Below are positions 23,250-32,203 of a stretch of DNA of 33,479 nucleotides, in pieces. Location: the NCBI GenBank assembly GCA_023807065.1, contig JAJJLU010003753.1, positions 1 through 33,479 of the forward strand. Direction: 5' to 3'. Position numbers and translations under genes: made by a program. Position 1 is the stretch's first letter. Every line of letters begins with the position of its first letter. The stretch is from Isotricha intestinalis. Taxonomy: Eukaryota; Ciliophora; Litostomatea; Vestibuliferida; Isotrichidae. The notes below the pieces were generated by a model. That model searched no databases and was not told where the DNA came from. It worked only from the letters and a program-made list of their open reading frames with translations.

Positions 23250-24269
23250 ATGGTAAAAAATATTATATTATTGTTGTGTTATTCAGTCTGTATCACATGC
23301 TCTGCCTTTGGCGGGGAATGTTTGCCAGTTGATGTTGAAAAAACACCAAACATAAGCAATTACGATGCATATATCCAGATATATCCAGGTTTTGTCTTTT
23401 GTGGTATTCATTATGACAAAAACGGAAAAAACGATAATAAAGGCTGTGATAATGGTGACGTTGTTGAAACAAAGCTGGGAGGATTAGCCTTGTGTCAATA
23501 CAATAAGTGGAAAAAATTTTTTGTTAATCAAGAATGTGAAGATGATTTACAAACGGTGATTAATACGCACAATTCCGTGTCATATATGTGTGATGATGGG
23601 GTGATTTGTTATGGAAACACCCGTACATATTGGGCGATAGATGCGGATAGTCTTTGTAAATACGATTATGATAAATTTGATTCGTTAGATAGAGAATGTT
23701 TTACGTCAGGTGGATCATCGCCGTATGAAGATATTTTTTGTCACTGTGATACATCAAAAAAACTAGTAAATGATGGACCTTATAAATGCAAGTGTATGGA
23801 GGAGAATAAAGAGTATAGTTGGGATCTAGACGAATGTGTAACGAAATCGTTTATTAATAACGAATCTGTAAATAAAATAAGTGAATCACAAAATTGTTCT
23901 GGGTCGGAACATATCGGTGAAAATTGTGTCTGTAATGATTCCAATAAAGAATTGAAAAACGGCAAATGCGAATTCAGCGAGGCCTATCTGGATAAACTGC
24001 GCCAGGATATAACAGACAAATACAGTAAAATAAAATCACTTAGCAATACGTTTGAAGTGTCCAAATGGAAAAATGAAGATGGCAAGTTTAACACGGCGCG
24101 CCTTGCATCCGACAGTATTGCCGGTGTGGTTTTGGGAACCGTTGGTGGTGTTGTGACGGCGCACGTTGTTAAAAAGAATCAATTAAAAAAAGGCTTTGAA
24201 GATTTGCAATGCTATATCGGCGGTCAATCTGTTGCGGATTGGGGCGACGGGTTTGTTGTTGGAAACTAA
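23250..24269 (+). CDS. Exported Cys-rich protein with C-terminal membrane segment, unknown
   Basis: The ATG at 23250 has GAGGAAA before it and opens a signal peptide (about 1-19, ICTCSAFG type). The 339-residue product has about 24 cysteines in the first 240 residues (for example CKCMEENKEY and CVCNDSNKELKNGKC), like EGF-type or disulfide-rich surface modules. A charged coiled-coil stretch (DKLRQDITDKYSKIKSLSNTF) and one Gly/Val membrane segment (IAGVVLGTVGGVVTAHVV) with a basic tail follow. The first two thirds are more AT-rich and use other codons than the C-terminal third. This suggests a variable, perhaps acquired, outer part on a conserved anchor. Expression is probably set by the leader at 23041-23220. 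Confidence 0.78.
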   Translation: MVKNIILLLCYSVCITCSAFGGECLPVDVEKTPNISNYDAYIQIYPGFVFCGIHYDKNGKNDNKGCDNGDVVETKLGGLALCQYNKWKKFFVNQECEDDLQTVINTHNSVSYMCDDGVICYGNTRTYWAIDADSLCKYDYDKFDSLDRECFTSGGSSPYEDIFCHCDTSKKLVNDGPYKCKCMEENKEYSWDLDECVTKSFINNESVNKISESQNCSGSEHIGENCVCNDSNKELKNGKCEFSEAYLDKLRQDITDKYSKIKSLSNTFEVSKWKNEDGKFNTARLASDSIAGVVLGTVGGVVTAHVVKKNQLKKGFEDLQCYIGGQSVADWGDGFVVGN

Positions 24270-24292
24270 CCACTAACACTAACCAGTTTCCA

Positions 24293-25171
24293 CTATTTAT
24301 CAAAATCCAATTCTTTTAATTTCTCGGCACGGGGGGTGATTTTATTTACCGATGTTTGTAATTGTTCTATGTCGGTCTGTGCCATATTAAAATGTTGTGA
24401 AACCTTGGTCGCGCGTTCGGCAAGGCGTGAAAGGTCCGTCAATAACATATCCAATTCGCGTTTGATTTGACCCGCGACACGTTTAATCTTGATATCCGCC
24501 AAGACCGCGCGAATCGTATTCAATGTCGCCCATAATGTTGATGGTGAAACAATAAAGACCTTTTTGCGCGCCGCGTATTCAACCGCGCCCGGAAATTCAC
24601 GGTGCAATGTTTCAAATATGGATTCACTTGCGATAAACATCATCGCGCTGTCCGCCGTTTTGCCGGGAATAATATATTTTTCTGCGATTGCGTCTATGTG
24701 TTTGCGGACATCCAGTTCAAACTGTTTTCGGTATAATTCCGGGTTGTCGCCGCTTTGCACGCGGGAATAAGATTCCAATGGAAATTTACTGTCGATTATC
24801 ATATCGCCCGGCGGATACGGCAGGCGGATTATGCAATCCGGCCGGACACCCGTTTCCATAACATGTTGAAACGCATATGTTTCCGGGGGCATAATGTCGG
24901 CAACCAAATCTTCCAGTTGACGTTCGCCAAATGTGCCACGCGCCTGTTTATTACCCATAAGGATGTTTTTGAAATTTGCGATATCTGCGCTGATGTTTTT
25001 TAATTCGTTCGCGTTTTGTGCCAACACACCAAGCCTTTCCGCCAATCGTTCACGAAGGCGCGTGTTGTCTTCACGCAGGGCCGACATATCTATTTGGGCC
25101 GGCCGCATCAATAATGCGCCCAACATCACGATTATAACCGCACACATCACAATTAAAATATAAGTTGTCAT
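24293..25171 (-). CDS. rmuC: RmuC-family DNA recombination protein
   Basis: RmuC limits inversions at short inverted repeats in E. coli and has a nuclease-like core. The start is ATG at 25171 (MTTYILIVMCAVIIVM), with AAGGA 8 bases upstream. Longer in-frame starts would run back through the divergent def gene. The 292 residues comprise a membrane anchor (about 4-23), a coiled coil (about 30-75) and the conserved domain FGERQLEDLVAD, GVRPDCIIRLP, IIDSKFPLE, FIASESIFE and VSPSTLWATLNTI. This is shorter than E. coli RmuC (about 475), as in many alphaproteobacteria. It runs tail-to-tail with the Cys-rich gene, 23 bases apart. Confidence 0.92.
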   Translation of the reverse strand: MTTYILIVMCAVIIVMLGALLMRPAQIDMSALREDNTRLRERLAERLGVLAQNANELKNISADIANFKNILMGNKQARGTFGERQLEDLVADIMPPETYAFQHVMETGVRPDCIIRLPYPPGDMIIDSKFPLESYSRVQSGDNPELYRKQFELDVRKHIDAIAEKYIIPGKTADSAMMFIASESIFETLHREFPGAVEYAARKKVFIVSPSTLWATLNTIRAVLADIKIKRVAGQIKRELDMLLTDLSRLAERATKVSQHFNMAQTDIEQLQTSVNKITPRAEKLKELDFDK

Positions 25172-25195
25172 TTGGAAATCCTTTGCTATCATTTT

Positions 25196-25223
25196 ATTAT
25201 AAAAGGATTTATGTATGTTGCAA
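25196..25223 (-). promoter_or_regulatory. rmuC promoter, overlapping the def start
   Basis: On the minus strand TTGCAA (25223-25218), 16 bases, TATAAT (25201-25196). It lies inside the first codons of def. On the plus strand TTGGAA (25172-25177), 17 bases, TATTAT (25195-25200) is a possible def promoter. The two overlap, so divergent control is likely. Confidence 0.42.
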
Positions 25224-25715
25224 ATGAAACTTTGTGGTGATTTGGTGTTGCGGGAAAAGTGTTCCCCGGTGGACGATATTACCCCAGATGTTTTGAAAAA
25301 CATGGATGAAATGGTTAAAATGATGCGCGACCAAAGTGGTGTCGGCCTGGCCGCGCCCCAGGTTGGCGTGACTAAACGATTCTTGGTGATGATGAATCCG
25401 GAAACCGAAGAAGTTTTCAAAATGATAAATCCGGTTATTACATCCCGTTCGACCGATACCGTTGTTATGGAAGAAGGTTGCCTGTCGGTGCTGGGGCCGG
25501 ACGATTTGCCGGTCTATGCCAATGTGTCCCGCCCGGCGGTTGTCAGTGTAGAATGGACGGGCGTGGACGGTAAAAAATATGTCGCCGAAATGTCGGGAAT
25601 AATGGCGCGCATCGTGCAGCACGAAACGGACCATCTGGACGGGGTATTGTTTATTGACCTGTTGACGGGTGCAAAGCGCGAAATGGTTATGCGCAAGGTA
25701 AGGCGGCGCAAATGA
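25215..25715 (+). CDS. def: Peptide deformylase
   Basis: This metalloenzyme removes the N-formyl group from nascent proteins. The 166 residues contain all three motifs: GVGLAAPQVG (motif 1), EEGCLSV (motif 2, Cys metal ligand) and QHETDHLDG (motif 3, HExxH). AAAAGGA lies 8 bases before the ATG. fmt follows with a 4-base ATGA overlap, the usual def-fmt pair that makes and undoes formyl-Met initiation. Confidence 0.97.
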   Translation: MLQMKLCGDLVLREKCSPVDDITPDVLKNMDEMVKMMRDQSGVGLAAPQVGVTKRFLVMMNPETEEVFKMINPVITSRSTDTVVMEEGCLSVLGPDDLPVYANVSRPAVVSVEWTGVDGKKYVAEMSGIMARIVQHETDHLDGVLFIDLLTGAKREMVMRKVRRRK

Positions 25716-26515
25716 AAGTTGTTTTAATGGGAACCCCAGATTTTGTTGTGCCAATATTTGATGCCGTGGCAAATCGACACGAAGTTATTGCGGTTTTTAC
25801 ACGTGCACCAAAACCCGTGGGACGAAAACATATCATCACAAAATCGCCGGTGCATATTTGGGCGGAATCGCGGGGGATTCCGGTCTATCACAAACCCACC
25901 GAATATAATTTTGCGCCCGATATGGTGTTCGTTGCGGCATATGGCGCGATATTGCGCGACAATGTTTTGAATTCTGCACCGTGTGTAAACCTGCACCCAA
26001 GTTTGTTGCCACGCTATCGTGGGCCATCACCGATTCGCACCGCGATTAAAAATGGTGATGCCGAAAGTGGTGTGTGTTTAATGAAAATGACAAATGAATT
26101 GGATGCCGGCGATATTTTAATGTGCAAAAAATTCAATATTGATATTGATGATACAAATGAAACGGTGGAAGAAAAGGTTTCAAAAATCGGTGGCGAAATG
26201 ATTGTTGAATATATGGAAAATCCACAAAAATATCCACCGATTCCACAAAGTGGAAAAATCGTCTATACGGCGAAAACCGGCGTATACGACGAAATTATCG
26301 ATTGGAAAAAATCTGCATTGGAAATTCATAATTTGGTCCGTAGCATGGGTGCGGGGCGGACAAAAATAAACGGCATTGATGTCAAGATATTAAAGACCAA
26401 AATGAACGGTGACCGGTTGGAAATTATCACAATTCAACCCGCAGGTAAAAAACCAATGGATTGGAAAAGTTTTGTAAATGGCCTGCACGGCGCAGAGATT
26501 AAATATGGTGAATAA
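25712..26515 (+). CDS. fmt: Methionyl-tRNA formyltransferase (short form)
   Basis: Fmt formylates Met-tRNAfMet using 10-formyl-THF. The N-terminal Rossmann start MKVVLMGTPDFVVPIFDAV, the catalytic block VNLHPSLLPRYRG (Asn and His of the active site kept) and LDAGDIL (catalytic Asp) are present, followed by the C-terminal OB-like region. At 267 residues it is shorter than E. coli Fmt (315). The stretch between GIPVYHKP and FVAAYG is abbreviated and the C-terminal domain is trimmed. GA after PRYRG reads PSPI instead of AAPI. It overlaps def by 4 bases and truA by 1. Confidence 0.95.
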   Translation: MKVVLMGTPDFVVPIFDAVANRHEVIAVFTRAPKPVGRKHIITKSPVHIWAESRGIPVYHKPTEYNFAPDMVFVAAYGAILRDNVLNSAPCVNLHPSLLPRYRGPSPIRTAIKNGDAESGVCLMKMTNELDAGDILMCKKFNIDIDDTNETVEEKVSKIGGEMIVEYMENPQKYPPIPQSGKIVYTAKTGVYDEIIDWKKSALEIHNLVRSMGAGRTKINGIDVKILKTKMNGDRLEIITIQPAGKKPMDWKSFVNGLHGAEIKYGE

Positions 26516-27258
26516 TGACGCGATATAAAGTAATTTTGGAATATGATGGAACGGATTTAATCGGGTGGCAGGAAAACACCCAAGGCCCGTCTGTGCAATC
26601 ATTATTAAAAGACGCTGTCGAGAAATTCTGTGGCGCGTGGCCGGATATTGTTGGGGCGGGGCGGACCGATGCCGGTGTGCATGCGGTTGCGATGACGGCA
26701 CACTTTGATTTAGATAAAGATTTTGATGCCGCAACCGTTATGCGGGCGGTAAATTTTTATTTGAATAATGCACCGGTATCAATATTGAATTGCGAAATTG
26801 TGCCCGATGATTTTAATGCGCGTTTTTCCTGTATTGCGCGGCATTATAAATACATTGTGTTAAATCGTTCGGCACGACCGGTTTTGGATGCGAATCGGGT
26901 TTGGTGGGTGCCGAAAAAATTGGATATAGATGCGATGCGCAACGCGGCAAAATTATTGCCCGGTGAACACGATTGGACATCGTTTCGTGCGGCGCAGTGT
27001 CAGGCCAAAAGCCCGATAAAAACCCTGGATTCGTGCCGTATAGAGCAAAAAGGTGATTTAGTGATTTTCGAATTTTCGGCGCGGTCATTCCTGCATCATC
27101 AGGTTAGGAATATTGTTGGCACGTTGGTTGAAATTGGTTTGGGCGCAAAACATAATATCGCCAAGATATTTGACGCGCGTAATCGTTCGGCGGCGGGCGC
27201 AACCGCACCGGCGGCGGGCCTTTATTTTATTCGGGCGGATTATGCCACAGACGATTAG
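26515..27258 (+). CDS. truA: tRNA pseudouridine(38-40) synthase TruA
   Basis: TruA modifies U38-U40 in tRNA anticodon stems. The 247 residues carry LEYDGTDLIGWQ, the catalytic block GAGRTDAGVHA (catalytic Asp), ARFSCIARHYKYIV, FLHHQVRNIVGTLVEIG and a C-terminal APAAGLYF. The ATG shares a base with the fmt stop (TAATG). The 3' end overlaps the converging comEC by 32 bases. Confidence 0.97.
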   Translation: MTRYKVILEYDGTDLIGWQENTQGPSVQSLLKDAVEKFCGAWPDIVGAGRTDAGVHAVAMTAHFDLDKDFDAATVMRAVNFYLNNAPVSILNCEIVPDDFNARFSCIARHYKYIVLNRSARPVLDANRVWWVPKKLDIDAMRNAAKLLPGEHDWTSFRAAQCQAKSPIKTLDSCRIEQKGDLVIFEFSARSFLHHQVRNIVGTLVEIGLGAKHNIAKIFDARNRSAAGATAPAAGLYFIRADYATDD

Positions 27259-29158
27259 ACGGTATGTAATCTATGTGGCCCGATTTATAAATTACCGCAC
27301 CACCATAAATAATTTTCTGGGCACATTTGTTAGAATCTATATCAAAATATGATGCGACATACCGCACGTTTGGGTCCGTGCATATAGCAGTAATATTTTT
27401 GGAAACAGATGCAAAATTTGGTAAATAAATAATTTTCCATCCCGGCCGTGAAATGATGTATACGCCGGATTCTTTGGTTAAGCGTTCATTTTCTGTGCCG
27501 GTTTTTTCACGATTCAGTTTCTTCCAATTATCAAATGCAAAATAATTTCCACTGTCGCGTGATTTGTTAAACTTTAATTTCCCATTAACTGATGCCGCGA
27601 TTAATTTGTGGTCGGCAGATATGTAAAATATGGGGCGGGGCGATGACAACCATATCGCAATTCCAATACAAATCAAAAATATTGATATAAATACATTTAT
27701 GTGTCGTGTGAATATTGTCCGGAATTTATCGACGTTACGCATAAAAATCAAACACGAAAGCCCTATAATCATAAAGACCAGGCTGACATTTGGTGGTGTG
27801 CCAAGGCTTAAATTTCCAAATGGTAAATTGGCAATATGTTCCGCAATAGAAAACAATATATCATACACATTATGTGCAAATGCGATTGGGCTGTATATGC
27901 CAATCAATGCGCATATTGTCCCAATGATTATGGCCGGCATAAGTATAAAGGAAAACAATGGTAAAAATATCAAGTTTCCCAAAATTCCATATAATGGTAT
28001 TGTGCCAAAGTGTGCCAAGACAAATGGTGCCGTAAATATGCTTGCAACCAATGCTGTTAAAATTGCAGTATAAAAATACCGGATTATTTTTCGATTCGGT
28101 AATGCCGGACAAATAATTGTCCATAACCACAGAATCCCGAATATTGCCGAAAACGATAACTGAAATCCGGCGCGCATAATGTTATATGGGTTTATCAATG
28201 CCAATATAATAAATGCCATGGCCGCCATACGCATAGACATCGCGCTGCGACCAATGATGATTGCCAACATAACCAGTGTTGCCATAATAAATGCGCGTAA
28301 TGTTGCGATGCCACCACCAGATAAAAATACATAACCGACCAATCCAAGCCATGAACATATTGTGGCCGGAATTCGTGCAGGAATTCGCCGGACGATTTTT
28401 GGAATACAACGGAATATAATGTAAAATACCATAAACAACCATCCTGCAATTAATGTCAAATGATAACCACTGATTGACCACAGGTGTGCAACGCCGTTTT
28501 GTGTCCATATATCGCGTTGGATGATTGGGACGGCATTTTTATATCCCAACAAAAGTGAATTGGCAAGGAAAGAATTTACACGATTCTTGATGGTGTCACG
28601 TATGTTGTATGCGCCGGATTCCGCCGTATAGACAATTTTAATGTTTTCGATGTATCCGGTCGCAGTCAGGTTATTAAAATATGCGTGTCGCGCATAATCA
28701 AATCCATACGGCACGTTTGCGGGTTTGGGTTTGAACAGACCGCCATCGCCGGAAATAATGTCACCGGGTTTTAATACTATATTGTCTGTCGTGGATACGC
28801 GCACAATACCAAAATCTTCTGTTTTAATGTGTATCCTGATTTTTTCATTTGTTTGTTCGGTGTCCAATACTCGTCCAGTTATTTCCAGACCGTGTATATC
28901 GTTTGATAATTGTGGTGTGTTCTTTATATGCGCATAAACACCGGCATAGCCGAATCCAAACAAGATACACGCTATCAATGCGACAAATGGAATCTTGCGC
29001 AAAGATATTATTCCAAATATACCGGTGATTAAAGCAAAAATCAGTTTTTGTAGGTTTGGTTCCGGTCCAATGGAAAAATAACACGCCATTCCCAACGCCA
29101 GAAAAATTGGCGCCCATAAAAATACATTTGGTTTTTGTGCATCAATCCAATCGCGCAT
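27227..29158 (-). CDS. comEC: ComEC/Rec2-family DNA uptake channel
   Basis: ComEC forms the inner-membrane channel for single-stranded DNA in natural transformation. The 643 residues start with two or three membrane helices and an OB-like DUF4131 region (about 85-165: LEITGRVLDTEQTNEKIRIH). The competence signature HLWSISGYHLTLIAG (family HLLAISGxHxxLxxG) and about eight further membrane segments follow. The C-terminal 150 residues lack the HxHxDH metallo-hydrolase motif. They keep the alphaproteobacterial-type tail (SADHKLIAASVNGKL, then CAQKIIYGGAVIYKSG and RLW). It is the third gene after gapR and the RNHCP gene, with an 8-base gap, so probably cotranscribed. No other competence gene is in the window. 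Confidence 0.93.
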   Translation of the reverse strand: MRDWIDAQKPNVFLWAPIFLALGMACYFSIGPEPNLQKLIFALITGIFGIISLRKIPFVALIACILFGFGYAGVYAHIKNTPQLSNDIHGLEITGRVLDTEQTNEKIRIHIKTEDFGIVRVSTTDNIVLKPGDIISGDGGLFKPKPANVPYGFDYARHAYFNNLTATGYIENIKIVYTAESGAYNIRDTIKNRVNSFLANSLLLGYKNAVPIIQRDIWTQNGVAHLWSISGYHLTLIAGWLFMVFYIIFRCIPKIVRRIPARIPATICSWLGLVGYVFLSGGGIATLRAFIMATLVMLAIIIGRSAMSMRMAAMAFIILALINPYNIMRAGFQLSFSAIFGILWLWTIICPALPNRKIIRYFYTAILTALVASIFTAPFVLAHFGTIPLYGILGNLIFLPLFSFILMPAIIIGTICALIGIYSPIAFAHNVYDILFSIAEHIANLPFGNLSLGTPPNVSLVFMIIGLSCLIFMRNVDKFRTIFTRHINVFISIFLICIGIAIWLSSPRPIFYISADHKLIAASVNGKLKFNKSRDSGNYFAFDNWKKLNREKTGTENERLTKESGVYIISRPGWKIIYLPNFASVSKNITAICTDPNVRYVASYFDIDSNKCAQKIIYGGAVIYKSGHIDYIPSNRLWHNPPE

Positions 29159-29166
29159 AGTTAAAA

Positions 29167-29481
29167 TTATTTTCCAAATATAAAATTTGAATTTGCGGTT
29201 AATGCAATTATCGCATCGGTATTATCGTTGCTTGATGAGTGTTGATTTATGGTTTTTCCACATTTTTCACATTTGTGCGTTATAACGAAACCGTCGCCCG
29301 CCGGTGCCGCGGCAATTGGTGTCATCATGCCACCACAATTTGACGCACGGTCACCCGGGTTGTTGTCTACGTGTCGTGACCACAGGCAATGCGGACAATG
29401 ATTTGTATAGCCATTACCAAAAACCATCGCGCCACAATGGGCGCAAACAAAATCTTCGATGGTTTTGGTAAATTTTTTCAT
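29167..29481 (-). CDS. RNHCP-domain zinc-ribbon protein
   Basis: The 104-residue product has two Cys-x2-Cys pairs: VCAHCGA, then TNHCPHCLWSRHVDNNPGDRASNC (the RNHCP signature) and HKCEKCGK near the end. These make a zinc-ribbon-like pair. The family's function is not known to me beyond likely zinc or nucleic-acid binding. ATG at 29481 overlaps the gapR stop in TGATG, so it is translationally coupled to gapR. A GTG one codon earlier is possible but less likely. Confidence 0.9.
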   Translation of the reverse strand: MKKFTKTIEDFVCAHCGAMVFGNGYTNHCPHCLWSRHVDNNPGDRASNCGGMMTPIAAAPAGDGFVITHKCEKCGKTINQHSSSNDNTDAIIALTANSNFIFGK

Positions 29482-29729
29482 CACAGTCCAAGTGCATTAC
29501 GATACATTTGGGTCAATTCGTCCGTTTCGTCCAATTCGTCCGGGTCCATTTTCCGCAGGCGTATCATTTGACGGATGTATTTTGGGTCGAATCCGGCGGA
29601 TTTAGCCTCGCTATAAATTTCTTTGATGTCTGCGGCAATGGCGGCAGAATCTTCGTTTAATTTTTCGATACGTTCAATTATAGACAGCAACTGAGTGTTA
29701 TCAAGTGCCCCGTGATTTGCGTTTTTCAT
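29481..29729 (-). CDS. gapR: GapR, nucleoid-associated DNA-binding protein (DUF2312)
   Basis: The 82 residues match GapR: DNTQLLSIIERIEKLNED, IAADIKEIYSEAKSAGFDPKYI, RQMIRLRKMDPDELDETDELTQMYRNALGL. In Caulobacter GapR binds overtwisted AT-rich DNA ahead of polymerases and stimulates topoisomerases. It is a good marker for Alphaproteobacteria. AAGGGGAAAA precedes the ATG. It leads a unit with the RNHCP gene and comEC. Confidence 0.96.
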   Translation of the reverse strand: MKNANHGALDNTQLLSIIERIEKLNEDSAAIAADIKEIYSEAKSAGFDPKYIRQMIRLRKMDPDELDETDELTQMYRNALGL

Positions 29730-29742
29730 ATATGTTTTCCCC

Positions 29743-29789
29743 TTGTTAAAATGTACGTTTTATGATATACCATAAATTGTAAAAATCAA
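29743..29789. promoter_or_regulatory. Overlapping divergent promoters of gapR and pyk
   Basis: Plus: TTGTTA (29743-29748), 17 bases, TATACC (29766-29771) with a TG extension, start near 29778, for pyk. Minus: TTGATT (29789-29784), 16 bases, TATCAT (29767-29762), start near 29755, for gapR. The two -10 boxes overlap, so the promoters should exclude each other. Confidence 0.5.
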
Positions 29790-29806
29790 ACCCGAAAGAG
29801 TAAAAA

Positions 29807-31171
29807 ATGTCCAGATTGACGAAAATTACGGCATCCATTGGCCCCAGTTGCGACAGCGAAAGCGTTCTGCGTCAAATGATTTTGGCGGGCGTAAATGTGT
29901 GCAGAATAAATTTCAGTCATGATACCGGTGATGTTCAGGGGAATAAAATTGATTCTGTTCGCCGTATTTCGCGCGATTTGAATATTCCGGTTGGAATTTT
30001 AGTTGATTTGCAGGGACCTAAACATCGTATTGGAAATTTTGAAACCGAAGAAAAATACCCGATTTCGGTTGGGCAAACATTTACGTTTGATGAAAATCCG
30101 GCACCGGGTAATTCCACCCGGGTAAATATGCCGGATGCCGATGTGTTAAAATCACTGAATGTCGGGGACAGGGTTTTATTGAACGATGGTAAAATAGAAA
30201 TGCAGGTTACAGACGTTGCAAATGGCGTGGTCAAAACACGTGTGGTGCGTGGAACCGAAATTTGGTCGCGACGGGGATTTAACCTGCCGGATACAGAGAT
30301 AAAAACGTCTGTGTTAACCGACAAGGACAGGGCGGATTTAGAATATGCCATAACAAAAAAACCGGATTGGGTTGCGGTGTCTTTTGTGCAACGGCCCGAA
30401 GATATTGCCGCGGTTCGGGATTTTATTACCGCGCGCACGTCGGCCCCGATTAAAATTATGGCAAAAATAGAAAGACGAAACGCGGTCGAACGAATCGCCG
30501 AAATTGCCGCCGCCGCCGATGGAATTATGATTGCGCGGGGCGATTTGGCGGTCGAATTACCGTTCGAGCAGGTGCCGGCAATTTCGCGTAAAATTATTCG
30601 TGAATGCCGGCGATTAAATCGGCCTGTGATGATGGCTACGCAAATGCTGGGTTCTATGGTGGCAAGTGAATTTCCAACCCGCGCAGAAATAAGTGATGTC
30701 GCAAACGCAGCATATTTGCGTGTCGATTCAACAATGACATCCGAAGAAACAACCATTGGCGCAAACCCGGTAAAGGTTATCGAAACAATGGACAAGATTT
30801 TGTCTTATACCGATATGGATGCCATTGAAAATTCGGGTGATTGGACACGCGCAGAGCACGAGAATGATTGGTCGCGTTCAGTGTCATCAATGGCGCATTT
30901 GAATCACGCATCGGCAATAATTGTGTTCGCACGTGATACAGATTCTGTAACAATGGTGTCATGTCGCCGGCCCGATGTGCCGATTATCGCCATATGTGAT
31001 AATGATTTGATTGCGAATCAATTATGTATACTGCGTGGTGTAAAATCTGTCTATACGCCGGATTTGTTCGCATTGCGCGATTTTTCCACGGTTGCAAATA
31101 TGTGCAAAATCAAATCCGGCAAAATTGTAATTGTCGATGGCGACAATGTTAGTTTGCGTGATTTAGATTAA
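29807..31171 (+). CDS. pyk: Pyruvate kinase
   Basis: Pyruvate kinase makes pyruvate and ATP from PEP. The 454 residues show the family blocks: TKITASIGPSCDS, GVNVCRINFSH, VDLQGPKHRIG, SVLTDKDRADL, AKIERRNAVE (catalytic Lys), IMIARGDLAVELP and VMMATQMLGSM with RAEISDVANA. The A-domain segment normally reading DGTDAVMLSGET reads VDSTMTSEET, and the C-terminal allosteric domain is present but divergent. GAAAGAG precedes the ATG. It ends 3 bases from the converging Stealth gene. Confidence 0.96.
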   Translation: MSRLTKITASIGPSCDSESVLRQMILAGVNVCRINFSHDTGDVQGNKIDSVRRISRDLNIPVGILVDLQGPKHRIGNFETEEKYPISVGQTFTFDENPAPGNSTRVNMPDADVLKSLNVGDRVLLNDGKIEMQVTDVANGVVKTRVVRGTEIWSRRGFNLPDTEIKTSVLTDKDRADLEYAITKKPDWVAVSFVQRPEDIAAVRDFITARTSAPIKIMAKIERRNAVERIAEIAAAADGIMIARGDLAVELPFEQVPAISRKIIRECRRLNRPVMMATQMLGSMVASEFPTRAEISDVANAAYLRVDSTMTSEETTIGANPVKVIETMDKILSYTDMDAIENSGDWTRAEHENDWSRSVSSMAHLNHASAIIVFARDTDSVTMVSCRRPDVPIIAICDNDLIANQLCILRGVKSVYTPDLFALRDFSTVANMCKIKSGKIVIVDGDNVSLRDLD

Positions 31172-31174
31172 AAT

Positions 31175-32179
31175 TTATTTTTCAAAACTGGATTTTGTTG
31201 GGAATTTCCATTCAAGCCACTTTCGATTGTTTTCACGCATTTCATCGGTTGTTATTGCGGTGTCGTTTATACAGACAATCGGTGGTGTGCGTTTATATAA
31301 ATTTGCCTTGTCTGCATCGGTACAATAACACGGCGAATTTTTAATGCACCGACAATGAATTGCGTTATATATTTTATTCCATAATTTGCATTTTGTTTGT
31401 TTATAGTTTCGGGTGCGGATGAATTTTGCGGTGCCGTGTATCTTGTCGTACAGGTTAAAAATAATTCTTTGAATTTGATTGCCGTGGCGAAATTTATCAA
31501 ATAACTGTAAATCAATATCACGTTTTATAAGTGGGTGATTGCGGCAATTTATAACTGTGGATTTTATATATGGATCAATTCCGTGTGATGGCAGGTATGT
31601 AAACAGTTTTTTATTAAATGTTTTATATATTTTTTGTTGCGCGATGGTTAATCTTTGCCGGTAATCTGTTTGTTTTTCTAATGCGAAACCAATGCATTGA
31701 ATAAATTTATGTGATTTGTGGTAACGGAAAATTGCGCGCCCCCGGGAATCAAAAAAGAAAGACGGGGCAAGCGGGCGCGCAAAAAACATATCGTCATTTG
31801 ATAATAAAAAATGTTCTGCCAGATTAGAGATATTGCCGATACACATTTCAATATTGTCGGAACAAAATGTCGGCATTGCATAGTTTGGCATTATGTCTTG
31901 GTGTGGGATAATTGTAATTTTTGGATGTTTGGTGTTCAGCCATTTTGGAACCTGGTTAAATCCGGTAATAATATAAATGTGGTTTATCCACGGAACGTAT
32001 TTTTCGGCACTGCGCAGGGCGTATTTTAATTCATCGTTATCGCGCCAACGTGCATCCACGGTCGCATCGGGTGGCAGGTTTGTTTTGCCGCGTTCACCGG
32101 CCAGATATTTTTCTTTTTCGCGTTGCCATTTTTTATCGTTACCATCAACCCACATATAAACTAAATCTATTTTTTGCAT
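31175..32179 (-). CDS. Stealth-family (capsular/surface polysaccharide) phosphotransferase
   Basis: Stealth proteins transfer sugar-1-phosphate to build cell-surface polysaccharides and are related to GlcNAc-1-phosphotransferase. The 334 residues show conserved region 1 IDLVYMWVDGNDKKWQ and region 2 RDNDELKYALRSAEKYVPWINHIYIIT with NQVPKWLN, HPKITIIPHQDI, LPTF-like MPTFCSDNIE and HFLLSNDDMFF. Regions 3/4 with a Cys-rich stretch (CRCIKNSPCYC) and ICINDT-like sequence follow. AGGAGT lies about 8 bases upstream of the ATG. It is preceded by a structured leader with an internal terminator and has no promoter of its own after that. No other polysaccharide genes are adjacent. Confidence 0.92.
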   Translation of the reverse strand: MQKIDLVYMWVDGNDKKWQREKEKYLAGERGKTNLPPDATVDARWRDNDELKYALRSAEKYVPWINHIYIITGFNQVPKWLNTKHPKITIIPHQDIMPNYAMPTFCSDNIEMCIGNISNLAEHFLLSNDDMFFARPLAPSFFFDSRGRAIFRYHKSHKFIQCIGFALEKQTDYRQRLTIAQQKIYKTFNKKLFTYLPSHGIDPYIKSTVINCRNHPLIKRDIDLQLFDKFRHGNQIQRIIFNLYDKIHGTAKFIRTRNYKQTKCKLWNKIYNAIHCRCIKNSPCYCTDADKANLYKRTPPIVCINDTAITTDEMRENNRKWLEWKFPTKSSFEK

Positions 32180-32203
32180 TTTATGACTCCTGATATTTTT
32201 GTG

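Noticed and set aside
25209..25772. Antisense 187-codon frame over def
   Set aside because: Shadow of def; His/Gln/Arg/Phe-rich with no motif.
29935..30795. Antisense 286-codon frame inside pyruvate kinase
   Set aside because: Shadow of pyk; Ser/Ile/Thr-rich composition from reversed common codons.
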